Positions 24,206 through 33,293 of a stretch of DNA of 64,000 bases are shown here, one piece after another. The notes beneath the pieces were generated by a model. That model was not told where the DNA came from, ran no database searches, and saw only the letters and a program-made list of their open reading frames with translations. The position numbers and the translations under genes were made by a program. Source of the stretch: Marinobacter lipolyticus. GTDB lineage: Bacteria; Pseudomonadota; Gammaproteobacteria; Pseudomonadales; Oleiphilaceae. The DNA lies in assembly GCF_018424605.1 (NCBI RefSeq), contig NZ_QTKT01000002.1:434001-498000 (forward strand), given 5' to 3'. The first letter of the stretch is position 1; each line of letters opens with the position of its first letter.

Positions 24206-26794
24206 GTGCCTGATGTGGATGAAACAACTATCGAGTGGCTCCATGGTCAGCAAGACTGGCTACAGCAAGCAACCGAGACACTGCTAACTGATGGATGTCT
24301 ATCCGACGCGAAGCTCGACGAGTTGGTTGCTTATCTAAAAACCTCTGAGGGACAGGAGGTTACGAACCACCGCCAATTCGATGGCCTGACCACTCATGCA
24401 GCCGCTACCGGGGAGTTGCGACTCACTGAGATTGGCGACATTAGCGGAATTGAAAATCTGGCACCCAGGCAGCCTCTGAACTTCGGTAAGGGGAACCTTT
24501 GTGTGATCTATGGGCATAACGGGTCAGGCAAATCCGGTTACACGCGCCTGCTAACGAAAGTTTGCGGAAAACCACAGGCAAAAGACCTTAAGCCCAATGT
24601 GTTTGAAGCGCCGCCTGCTGAGCGCCATTGTAAGGTTAGCTATTCTGAAAGCGGGATAGCAAGCGCTCTGGATTGGCCAGCGAATAGCGCTCCGATTGAT
24701 GCCCTTCGGTCTGTAGATATTTTCGACGCCGAAACTGCCGTTGCCTATCTCACTGAGGAAACAGCAGCCACCTACACGCCACCTTCCGTTGCTCTTTTTG
24801 AGGAGCTGGCCAGTGTATGTAACCGCATCAAGGAGAGACTTCAATCTGAGCAGGAAGCCCTGTTTAGTGCGTTGCCACGGTTGCCTAACGAATATGCGGC
24901 AACGCAGGCGGGCACTGATTATCGCGGGTTGAAGTCGACCATGACCGAGGTAGATATAGAACCCATCATCCAATGGGCATCCCGCGACCAGCGAACCCTG
25001 GATCAATTGGACGAGCGTTTAAAAACAGCAGATCCAGGACAGTTAGCTCGCAGCAAACGAAATACTAAACAGCAACTCGAGCAACTCGTGGCGAAGCTCA
25101 AAGCTGTGATGGCTGCACTCGGCAAAGACCGCCTCGATTCGATTCGGTCGTTCAGAAGTGAAGCGATCAATAAACGTCGTATGGCGAGAGAGGCAGCTAA
25201 GGTAAAGTCTGCCGAGTTGGAAGGCGTCGGCACGGACACTTGGCGTGCATTATGGGAAGCTGCACGAGTTTATTCCCAAACCCCCTATCCTGGGCAACAG
25301 TACCCCGTTACAGACGATGCACGATGCGTCTTGTGTCATCAAGAACTGGGGGAGGAAGCGCAGCGGCGGTTACTGGATTTTGAAAGTTTCGTGCAAGGCC
25401 GTTTGGAGACCGAAGCTAAGGTAGCGGAAGAATCCTATCGGCAGGCTTTGGCGGCCCTGCCCTCGGGGCTGACAGAGGAACAGTGTGCAACAGCATGCCA
25501 AGCGGCCGGGTTGAGCGACGGTCCATGGGAAACACGGCTCATGGAATCGTGGCGTAAGATCGTCAAAACGCGTGCTGTTCTTTTGGACCACGAGGCGAAA
25601 AGCAATGCAGAACCCCTGGAATGGCCGACCGATATCATTGAAGAACTGAGCAATCGGATTCAATTGCTTGAACGTGAAGCCGCACAGCACGATGAAGACG
25701 CGAAACACTTTGATCGTGCCCAAGCCACCAAAGAAAAGTTGAACCTAGAAGCTCGAAAGTGGACCGCGCAGCAGGCTGCAGCGGTTCGTGCCGAACTTGA
25801 ACGCCTTCGCAAAGTGGCGCTCTACGAAAAGTGGAAGCGTTCAACGAATTCCCAAGGTATTTCGCGTAAAGCGGCGGAAATTGGTGAGCAGGTTATTACT
25901 CAGATGTTCGTGGATCGTTTTAATCGCGAATTAAAAGCATTGGGCGCCTCCCGGATAAAGGTTGAGCTTTACAAATCGCGCACGACAAGGGGGAAATCGC
26001 TCCATAAGCTTCGGCTGAAGGGGGCGCAAACCGGCCGAGACTTACCGGAGTCGGTATTAAGCGAAGGTGAGCGTCGGGTTGTGGGGTTGGCAGCGTTTCT
26101 CGCGGATGTCGCAGAGCAGCCTCACGCTGCCCCCTTTGTCTTCGATGATCCTATTTCTTCACTGGATCATGATTACGAATGGCATGTGGCAGTTCGGTTG
26201 GCTCAGTTGGCGCAAACGCGGCAAGTGCTTGTGTTTACACATCGGCTATCGCTATACGGAGCGATGGAAGATGCTGCCAAAAAGGTTGGTGATGCTTGGA
26301 AAAATGACCATTTGCAGCAGCTTTGTATCGAATCCTTTTCTGGCACTGCAGGACATCCGGCAGATCAAGCGGTATGGAATGCCAATACCAAGAAAGCCAA
26401 CAACATCCTATTGCAACGGCTCGATGACGCTAGGAAGGTAGGTGAAGCCTCAGGAGCTGAAGCCTACAGGGGCCTAGCTCAAGGTATATGTAGTGACTTC
26501 CGAAAATTGCTGGAGCGGACTGTTGAAGACGATCTTCTGAATCAAGTTGTGAGGCGCCATCGCCGCAGTGTCACGACGGACAATCGGTTAGCCCCGTTGC
26601 CGTTGATTAGCCATGAAGATTGTCAGTTTATTGATGACATGATGACCAAGTATTCCTGCTATGAGCATAGTCAGTCGTCGGAGGTGCCGGTCTTTATTCC
26701 AGAGGCAGATGAGTTGCGAGCCGATATCGAGTCACTGAAAGCATGGCGTGAGAGCTTTCGAAAGCGCCCCGAAGGAAGCGTTGCCAGTGCCTGA
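24206..26794 (+). CDS. AAA_13 ATPase, RloC/PrrC-like
   Basis: An 862-residue ABC/SMC-type ATPase with a GTG start behind AAGGAGG. Walker A is GHNGSGKSG (about residues 103-110), the signature is LSEGERR (about 618) and Walker B is FVFDDPISSLDHD (about 644-656). A CxxC (Cys374, Cys377, in ARCVLCHQEL) sits between helical arms, like the zinc hook of RloC. After the ATPase lobe comes R766-x3-E770 with His803, a spacing close to the Arg-Glu-His nuclease triad known for the PrrC/RloC anticodon nucleases. If real, it would cut tRNA when partner restriction is disabled. It is the first gene of a six-gene run. The nuclease assignment is tentative; the ATPase is secure. Confidence 0.7.
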   Translation: MPDVDETTIEWLHGQQDWLQQATETLLTDGCLSDAKLDELVAYLKTSEGQEVTNHRQFDGLTTHAAATGELRLTEIGDISGIENLAPRQPLNFGKGNLCVIYGHNGSGKSGYTRLLTKVCGKPQAKDLKPNVFEAPPAERHCKVSYSESGIASALDWPANSAPIDALRSVDIFDAETAVAYLTEETAATYTPPSVALFEELASVCNRIKERLQSEQEALFSALPRLPNEYAATQAGTDYRGLKSTMTEVDIEPIIQWASRDQRTLDQLDERLKTADPGQLARSKRNTKQQLEQLVAKLKAVMAALGKDRLDSIRSFRSEAINKRRMAREAAKVKSAELEGVGTDTWRALWEAARVYSQTPYPGQQYPVTDDARCVLCHQELGEEAQRRLLDFESFVQGRLETEAKVAEESYRQALAALPSGLTEEQCATACQAAGLSDGPWETRLMESWRKIVKTRAVLLDHEAKSNAEPLEWPTDIIEELSNRIQLLEREAAQHDEDAKHFDRAQATKEKLNLEARKWTAQQAAAVRAELERLRKVALYEKWKRSTNSQGISRKAAEIGEQVITQMFVDRFNRELKALGASRIKVELYKSRTTRGKSLHKLRLKGAQTGRDLPESVLSEGERRVVGLAAFLADVAEQPHAAPFVFDDPISSLDHDYEWHVAVRLAQLAQTRQVLVFTHRLSLYGAMEDAAKKVGDAWKNDHLQQLCIESFSGTAGHPADQAVWNANTKKANNILLQRLDDARKVGEASGAEAYRGLAQGICSDFRKLLERTVEDDLLNQVVRRHRRSVTTDNRLAPLPLISHEDCQFIDDMMTKYSCYEHSQSSEVPVFIPEADELRADIESLKAWRESFRKRPEGSVASA

Positions 26795-28256
26795 GTCTGG
26801 TCCCGTTACGGTAAGCGTGCGAAGTTTCGTCGAGTTCTTTGGTGAGTCTTCTTTGCCGGTGGCAGTCGACACATACCAGCGCGGCTTTGTGTGGGACCTG
26901 GAGAAGGTAACGCAGCTTGCGGAGGACCTGGTGGCGTACGAGGAACTGGGTGAGGAGGCTCCACCTTATTACGTAGGCACGGTGCTGGTTCACCGCAGTC
27001 CGGCGAAGGGCAAGCGCTTTATTATCGACGGACAGCAACGGTTGACTGCTCTGACCATCCTGTATCGTCAGCTAACCGGTTCCCTGCCGGAACAGTTTGC
27101 CATGACGTACTCTTCGCGATCGGCGCGCCGCATTCGCTCGGCGGCAAAAACCTTTCAACAGCTGCGAAAACCCGGCAAAGAGATCTTTAAACGGATTCGG
27201 TTCACCATTATCGAAGTCGATCGGGTAGATCTGGCCTTTACCTTCTTTGACACGCAGAACAATCGGGGTGTGCCCTTGCATGCGACCGATTTGCTCAAGG
27301 CCTATCACTTGCGTGCAGTAGAGGGTGAAGCGAGAGAACGACTGCAAACGCTGTGTGCCAGCGGCTGGGAGCAAGTCCAGCAAAGCCGCACTGCGCTCGG
27401 CCCGGAGGTAGAGGTCAAGGACTCCGCTCCGCGCCTGTTCAACCTGTTTCTGTGGCGGGCAAGGTGTTGGACCGGCAAGCAACTGCGACCTGGTGGCCAT
27501 GACGCACTAATGGAGGCTTTCCAAAAGGATACCTGGCCGCTGACCGGCCCGGAAGATGGCATTCCGCTCTACCGTTCCCGTCAGAATCGCCTGGGCACCC
27601 ATCTACGGCTGGGTGAGGCCGGACAACGGGAAATCCAGACTCACCCCATCACCTTGAGTGCACAGGCGGCCGACCTGCCTTTTGCTATTCGTCAGCCAGT
27701 GCACAAAGGGATCGGTTTTTTCCTCTATGCGGAAAAGTATGGTGCCTTGTTGCAATGGATGCTGGTGGACGAAACCTCTTCTTCGCAGCGGGTCTGTTTT
27801 CGGAGAATCCACACCGACCTCATGAGGGCGAACTCAGTTTATCTTCGGGAAATTTTCGTTCTCGGGGCGCTGATGTATGCGGATCAATTTGGCGAGGAGC
27901 AGCTGTGGGAGTTTGCACTCTGGTATGAACACGCGCTTGGAGCGATCCGACTGGAGAAACAGCAGGTGCGTTACGAAGCGGCAAAGAATTTTTTTCGCGA
28001 TGATGCGCTCAACCTGCTTGACGTTATTGCTGGGGCCTATCTTCCAGATCAAGTCATAGGGCATCTGAAGCGACACCATCGTCATGACAGGATCTACGCT
28101 GACGAGCAGATCGAAACCGGAAAAGGCGTGCAGGGGCGCTACAAGCAGGCAGTATTGCGCTATTTCAAGATGCCATCCCTAAGCCTGAAGGGGAAAGCAG
28201 GATGGATAGAGCACTTGGTCAGCATGGATCAGGAGGAGGCCGGCCATGGCGTATGA
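26787..28256 (+). CDS. DUF262 protein without nuclease domain
   Basis: A 489-residue DUF262 protein. The ParB/Srx-like N-terminal domain shows VDTYQRGFVWD (about residues 27-37) and IDGQQRLTALTIL (about residues 75-87), including the DGQQR motif needed for nucleotide binding or hydrolysis in GmrS/SspE-type proteins. The C-terminal 250 residues are helical and lack a visible HNH or DUF1524 motif. GTG at 26787 is preferred (GAAGGAAG about 9 bases upstream, 8-base overlap with the ATPase stop); a GTG at 26748 is an alternative. It overlaps the next DUF262 gene by 11 bases, so the two are likely to form one complex. Confidence 0.8.
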   Translation: MPESGPVTVSVRSFVEFFGESSLPVAVDTYQRGFVWDLEKVTQLAEDLVAYEELGEEAPPYYVGTVLVHRSPAKGKRFIIDGQQRLTALTILYRQLTGSLPEQFAMTYSSRSARRIRSAAKTFQQLRKPGKEIFKRIRFTIIEVDRVDLAFTFFDTQNNRGVPLHATDLLKAYHLRAVEGEARERLQTLCASGWEQVQQSRTALGPEVEVKDSAPRLFNLFLWRARCWTGKQLRPGGHDALMEAFQKDTWPLTGPEDGIPLYRSRQNRLGTHLRLGEAGQREIQTHPITLSAQAADLPFAIRQPVHKGIGFFLYAEKYGALLQWMLVDETSSSQRVCFRRIHTDLMRANSVYLREIFVLGALMYADQFGEEQLWEFALWYEHALGAIRLEKQQVRYEAAKNFFRDDALNLLDVIAGAYLPDQVIGHLKRHHRHDRIYADEQIETGKGVQGRYKQAVLRYFKMPSLSLKGKAGWIEHLVSMDQEEAGHGV

Positions 28257-30234
28257 TTCGCAACTTATCAGCCTGGCAGAAATCGTTGAGAAGGAAGAAT
28301 CCTGGACTTTCAATGTGCCCATCTATCAGCGCCTCTACGTGTGGGGAAGTGACGAGGTGAAAACCCTGCTTGATGATCTCGTCAACGCCTATGAGCGGGA
28401 TGAAGACTTGTTTTTCCTGGGGGGGACTCTGGTAGTCGAACAGCCATCTAATCATGGACGGAAGTTTGAACTGATCGACGGGCAGCAACGCTTCACCACC
28501 CTGTGGATGCTTTGTCATGTCTGGCGCCGGGCGCTTGAGCCCTTTTTGACAGTCAAAGAGGGTGGAGAGAATCTTCTGCGTCTGGGCTTTGCCATCCGTC
28601 CGACGGTCAATCGTTACCTGAAATCTTTGGTTCTAACCGGGCATGATGCGGAGACAGAAACGGCGAGGGAAACCCACAAGATGCGAGAGGCTGTTGCAAC
28701 CATGGAGGCGCTCTTCAAGCGCCGAGGTCTTCCCCATGGTGTCAGCTTGGACGAGCATTTGGCGGGCCTCAGTCGGTTTGTTTTCGAGAAAGTTAAGCTG
28801 GTCTTTACCGTGGTTCCCACCGAGACCGATTTGAACAAGCTGTTCGAGGTGATCAACAATCGTGGAGTGCAACTCCAGCACCACGAGATTCTCAAGGCTC
28901 GGATGTTGGACGCCCTCTCAGACCAGGAGCGGCAGGCTTATGCCATTTTATGGGACAGTTGCGCCGACATGGGAGAGTTTGTGGAGCGCGGATTGGCGGC
29001 CAACTCCGCGCTAAGCGCTAAGGATGTCGCGCAGCTCTGCGACGCGGAGGCGATGGTTCGTGATGCCGAGCCCCTGGCTAAGGCTGTGGCGGTACTCAAA
29101 CGGCTCAATGCTACCGTCCAAGATCAGGGGGCGGCCGATGCTCTCGGGCTGGACGAGATTTTGATTTCTCATGAAGAGTGTGGGGAGTTAGATAATAAGG
29201 ATAAAGGAGAGCCCCAGGAGGGAACGACATGGATGCGAAGCATCGTCGGCTTCCCAATGTTTTTGCAACATGCTCTTCGTATCTGGCTGATCCGTGAGGG
29301 CCGCCCGGATCTTCCGCGCATTTTGGATCGGGAGCTCCTGCAGCTGTTTGAAACGCATTTTTTTTATGACGGGAAGGAGATCGAGCAGGCGGAACGCTGT
29401 CGCTCCTTCATCAAGTTGCTCTGGGAGCTGCGCTACCTTTTTGACAAGCATTTCATCAAGTGGGTCGACCGTGGTGATGAAGAAATCCACATGATCAGCC
29501 CGCTCAGTTTAAGTAAAAGCGACGGAGCGCTTAGTTTGAGTCGTGGTCGGGAAAGCGAGAAGCAACAAGGATTCGGCTTGCTCCAGAGCATGCTTTATCA
29601 CTCGCAGGAAATCACGACTCACTACTGGATCACGCCCCTGCTGAACTTTATCCATAAAGGCCCGCAAGAAGCAGAGAATTATTATGAATACCTCCGGCAC
29701 CTCGACACCCACCTTCTTGGATCAACCATAGAGGGAAGTCTGATTGAGCGGACAAAAACGTTTCTGGACAAGCCTTGGTCACGCCATGACTTGAACCACG
29801 AGCAGGAGCTCAGGAAGGAACATGGCGTCGGATTTCGGCACTACTGGTTCTATAAACTGGAATTTGTTCTTTGGTATCTGTATCGGAACGAAAATGCTGG
29901 ATGGCGTGACTTTCGTTTCACAGCCAAGAACTCTGTTGAGCATATTTCTCCCCAAAATCCAGTAAAGCAGGACGACGATCGCGTGGAGAAAATGCGGCAT
30001 CGCTTCGGCAATTTAGCGCTTGTCTCTCGAAGCTTGAATTCCGAATACAGCAACCTGCCTTTCAACGAAAAACGGCAAAGGTTCATTAACAACAACAAAT
30101 CGACAGTGGATTCGCTGAAGATGAGCGTGATCTACAGGCACGAGACCTGGAGCGATACCTTCGCTCAAGAGCACGAGAACGCTATGATTTTAGCTTTTGA
30201 CAAATACGCAGCAAGTTTGAAGTCAGGGGGGTAA
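28246..30234 (+). CDS. DUF262-DUF1524 nuclease (GmrSD/SspE-like)
   Basis: A 662-residue protein joining a DUF262 domain (VPIYQRLYVW about residues 24-33, IDGQQRFTTLW about residues 76-86) to a C-terminal DUF1524 HNH nuclease. The nuclease is marked by KNSVEHISPQNP (about residue 560) and FGNLALVSRSLNSEYSN. Proteins of this kind (GmrSD, BrxU, SspE) use nucleotide hydrolysis to cut modified or foreign DNA. GGAGGAGG lies just upstream of the ATG. Two consecutive DUF262 genes, only one with the nuclease, suggest a heteromeric enzyme. Both domains are complete. Confidence 0.85.
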   Translation: MAYDSQLISLAEIVEKEESWTFNVPIYQRLYVWGSDEVKTLLDDLVNAYERDEDLFFLGGTLVVEQPSNHGRKFELIDGQQRFTTLWMLCHVWRRALEPFLTVKEGGENLLRLGFAIRPTVNRYLKSLVLTGHDAETETARETHKMREAVATMEALFKRRGLPHGVSLDEHLAGLSRFVFEKVKLVFTVVPTETDLNKLFEVINNRGVQLQHHEILKARMLDALSDQERQAYAILWDSCADMGEFVERGLAANSALSAKDVAQLCDAEAMVRDAEPLAKAVAVLKRLNATVQDQGAADALGLDEILISHEECGELDNKDKGEPQEGTTWMRSIVGFPMFLQHALRIWLIREGRPDLPRILDRELLQLFETHFFYDGKEIEQAERCRSFIKLLWELRYLFDKHFIKWVDRGDEEIHMISPLSLSKSDGALSLSRGRESEKQQGFGLLQSMLYHSQEITTHYWITPLLNFIHKGPQEAENYYEYLRHLDTHLLGSTIEGSLIERTKTFLDKPWSRHDLNHEQELRKEHGVGFRHYWFYKLEFVLWYLYRNENAGWRDFRFTAKNSVEHISPQNPVKQDDDRVEKMRHRFGNLALVSRSLNSEYSNLPFNEKRQRFINNNKSTVDSLKMSVIYRHETWSDTFAQEHENAMILAFDKYAASLKSGG

Positions 30235-30321
30235 CGTAGGTTGCTCCTAGTAGTGAGTTTGATTCTTGCCTTTAGCCAGTACAGTTGAAACCGCTTGCTC
30301 CTCAAAAAAAGGAAGTACTCC

Positions 30322-33195
30322 ATGCCTATAACGGACTACCACGCCAAGTATTTTGCCTACGAACTCACCAGGCAGCGTCGTGGTGGTGACGTTGGTCGTC
30401 TGACCCAGTCGCTATTCGATGCCTCAGTCGACCTGAACCCCCACCAGATCGATGCAGCGCTCTTCGCTTTGCAGAACCCCTTGGTAAAAGGTGTGATCCT
30501 GGCGGACGAGGTCGGCCTGGGTAAAACCATTGAGGCTGCCCTGGTGCTGGCACAGTACTGGGCAGAACGTAGACGAAGACTGATCGTCGTCTGTCCTGCG
30601 GCTTTGCGTAAGCAGTGGGCAAACGAGCTGGCAGAGAAATTTCATCTGCCCTCGCAGATTCTGGATGCCCGAACCTATAAGGAGTTGCGTAAGCAGGGTG
30701 TGGCAGACCCGTTCGACCAGCCCGGTGTTAACGTCATTTCTTACAATTTTGCCGCGAGAATGTCGGAGAAACTACGGCTTACACCGTGGGATCTGGTGGT
30801 ATTCGACGAAGCCCACAAACTCCGTAACGCCCACCGGGAAAGTCATCGTACTGGCCAGGCTATCAAAGAAGCCTTCGGCGCTTGCAATAAGCTGCTGCTG
30901 ACGGCAACGCCACTACAGAATTCCCTGATGGAGCTGTACGGCCTTTCGACGGTCATCGACAGCCAACTGTTTGGTGATGCGCTCAGTTTCCGTCGCCAAT
31001 ATCTGCGCGGTGGAGAAGACCTGGAAGGACTGAAAGAACGGCTTCAGGAGTTCACCAAACGGACCTTGCGTAAACAGGTTCTGGAGTACATCCGCTACAC
31101 ACAACGACGTGCCATCACGATTCCCTTTGCTCCATCGGAAGATGAACTTCGGCTTTATCATCTTGTGTCTGCCTACCTGCAGCGTGAGAACAGTTACGGC
31201 GTCCCCCAGCGGCAGCGCCACCTGGTCACTTTGGTGGTCAGGAAACTGCTGGCATCCTCCACAAGTGCCATTATCAATACGCTTGAGACGATGATCGATC
31301 GGTTGAAAAGGCTGGAGCAAACTCAAGAAGATGAAGACAACTGGCTGGAAAAACTGATCGGTAGTGAGGATGTAGAAGAGGACCTCCTTGATGAAGCCGC
31401 TGACGGGGAGGGCGAATACCAGGTTGAGCAACCGGATGAGCCCATACAGCTGGACCGCCTCCGTGGAGAGATTGCTGAACTGGAACAGTATCTGGATCTG
31501 GCACACAGAATCACTGAAGACGCTAAATCTGCAGCTCTGCTGAATGCGCTGGAGCAGGGCTTCAGCCACATGACGGAGATGGGCGCGGAGCGTAAGGCCG
31601 TCATCTTCACCGAAAGCCGGCGAACTCAGGATTATCTGCTCAAGTACCTGGAACGGCATGGCTACCTTGGTAAGGTCGCCACATTCAGTGGTACCAATAA
31701 TTCCAGCACTACGCAGGCGATTTACAAGCGCTGGCTCACGCGTAACGAAGGTTCTGATCAGGTTACCGGTAGCCCTGCAGTTGACCGGCGCACAGCGATT
31801 ATCGATCACTTCAGGGACGATGCAGAAATACTCATTGCCACCGAAGCCGCAGCAGAGGGCGTGAACCTTCAGTTCTGCAGCCTTGTCGTCAATTATGATT
31901 TGCCCTGGAACCCTCAGCGAGTAGAGCAGCGCATCGGGCGCTGCCATCGCTACGGTCAGAAATTTGATGTCGTCGTCATCAACTTCCTCAACCAAAAGAA
32001 TGAAGCAGATCGGCGAGTTCTTGAACTGCTCAGTGAGAAGTTTCACTTGTTTGATGGCCTGTTTGGTGCGTCAGACGAAGTGCTGGGCCGAATCGAGTCC
32101 GGTGTCGACTTCGAGAAGCGCATAGCGGCCATTTACGACACTTGCCGGTCTCAGGCCGAAATCGAACAGGCCTTCAATGATCTTCAAAAGGAGCTCGAAG
32201 AAAGCATTAACCGGCGAATGCAAGAGACTCAGGAAAAGCTTCTGGAGCATTTCGATGCCCAAATCCATGACTTGCTGAAGATCCAGCGCGAAAGAGCAGA
32301 GCAGCAGCTCGACCGGGTAAGTCGCCTCTTCTGGCAGCTCACCAGGCATCAACTTGCCCCCTTCGCAACCTTTGATGAGAACCGCCTGGCATTTGAGTTG
32401 AACGAAAGTCCGTTAACCAAGGTGGCCACCGGTGCATATGAGCTGATCCGAAAGGGCGAGAAACCGTCAGAGCACGCCCACCTATACCGGTTAAGCCACC
32501 CCCTCGGTGAGTATGTTTTGGACACTGGCCGCAGGTTGGAAACGCCGGTAACGGAAATGGTGTTCAATCTGTCTGGCCACGAGGCGAAACTTTCCGCACT
32601 CCAGAATCTTCCGGAAAAATCCGGCTGGCTTGAACTGAATTTGCTTGAGCTGCAAAGCTTTCAGCGCGAAGAGCACCTGGTTTTTACCGCAGTCACGGAT
32701 GCCGGACAGCTGCTTGATGAAGAGCAATGCGAACTCTTTTTCCGGCTGCAGGGTGAGGTGCTGAGCAATGACGCTGACGGCCCCGTTCAGCAACCGGGGC
32801 GGCAGCTAAGTGAAACCGTTACCAGGCAACTGGATGCCCGGCTCAGCCGATTGCTCGACGAGAACAACGAATACTTCCAGCGTGAGCGGACCAAGCTCGA
32901 AGCCTGGGCGGATGATCAATTGTTGAGTGCAGAGCAAAAGCTCGAGGACACAAAAGCTCAGATCAAGGAAGCAAAGCGCCAGTCCCGCCTGGCAGAAAGC
33001 GTTGAAGATCAGAAGCATGCTCAAGAAGAGATCAAGCGTCTCAGTAAGTTGCAGCGCCGGCAGCGACAGGAAATATTCGATGTGGAAGACGAGATAGAAG
33101 CCCGCAGGGATGCCTTAATTGATGCGCTGGAGCGCCAGATGCATCAGAGCAGTAGCACCCATCACCTGTTTCGAATTCGATGGCGCCTAGCCTGA
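30322..33195 (+). CDS. SNF2-family helicase (RapA-like)
   Basis: A 957-residue SNF2/RapA-type superfamily 2 translocase. Walker A is ADEVGLGKTIEA (about residues 60-71), motif II is VVFDEAHKLRN (about 162-172) and motif VI is RIGRCHRYGQ (about 535-545). The C-terminal 350 residues are largely coiled coil, rich in Arg, Glu and Gln. Such proteins move along DNA and are fixed parts of several multi-gene defence systems. ATG 30322 follows AAGGAAG and starts 87 bases after the DUF262-DUF1524 gene; a TTG at 30295 is rejected. No nuclease motif is seen, so its role is presumably DNA tracking or remodelling for its partners. Confidence 0.88.
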   Translation: MPITDYHAKYFAYELTRQRRGGDVGRLTQSLFDASVDLNPHQIDAALFALQNPLVKGVILADEVGLGKTIEAALVLAQYWAERRRRLIVVCPAALRKQWANELAEKFHLPSQILDARTYKELRKQGVADPFDQPGVNVISYNFAARMSEKLRLTPWDLVVFDEAHKLRNAHRESHRTGQAIKEAFGACNKLLLTATPLQNSLMELYGLSTVIDSQLFGDALSFRRQYLRGGEDLEGLKERLQEFTKRTLRKQVLEYIRYTQRRAITIPFAPSEDELRLYHLVSAYLQRENSYGVPQRQRHLVTLVVRKLLASSTSAIINTLETMIDRLKRLEQTQEDEDNWLEKLIGSEDVEEDLLDEAADGEGEYQVEQPDEPIQLDRLRGEIAELEQYLDLAHRITEDAKSAALLNALEQGFSHMTEMGAERKAVIFTESRRTQDYLLKYLERHGYLGKVATFSGTNNSSTTQAIYKRWLTRNEGSDQVTGSPAVDRRTAIIDHFRDDAEILIATEAAAEGVNLQFCSLVVNYDLPWNPQRVEQRIGRCHRYGQKFDVVVINFLNQKNEADRRVLELLSEKFHLFDGLFGASDEVLGRIESGVDFEKRIAAIYDTCRSQAEIEQAFNDLQKELEESINRRMQETQEKLLEHFDAQIHDLLKIQRERAEQQLDRVSRLFWQLTRHQLAPFATFDENRLAFELNESPLTKVATGAYELIRKGEKPSEHAHLYRLSHPLGEYVLDTGRRLETPVTEMVFNLSGHEAKLSALQNLPEKSGWLELNLLELQSFQREEHLVFTAVTDAGQLLDEEQCELFFRLQGEVLSNDADGPVQQPGRQLSETVTRQLDARLSRLLDENNEYFQRERTKLEAWADDQLLSAEQKLEDTKAQIKEAKRQSRLAESVEDQKHAQEEIKRLSKLQRRQRQEIFDVEDEIEARRDALIDALERQMHQSSSTHHLFRIRWRLA

Positions 33196-33293
33196 TCTTT
33201 AGCTGTCAGTTCGATTAACAATCTTCCAGCTATTTGTGGGAGAATCCTCAGCATTTCTGACCTGCCAAGTTCGATTTTTAAACAGGGAATACC

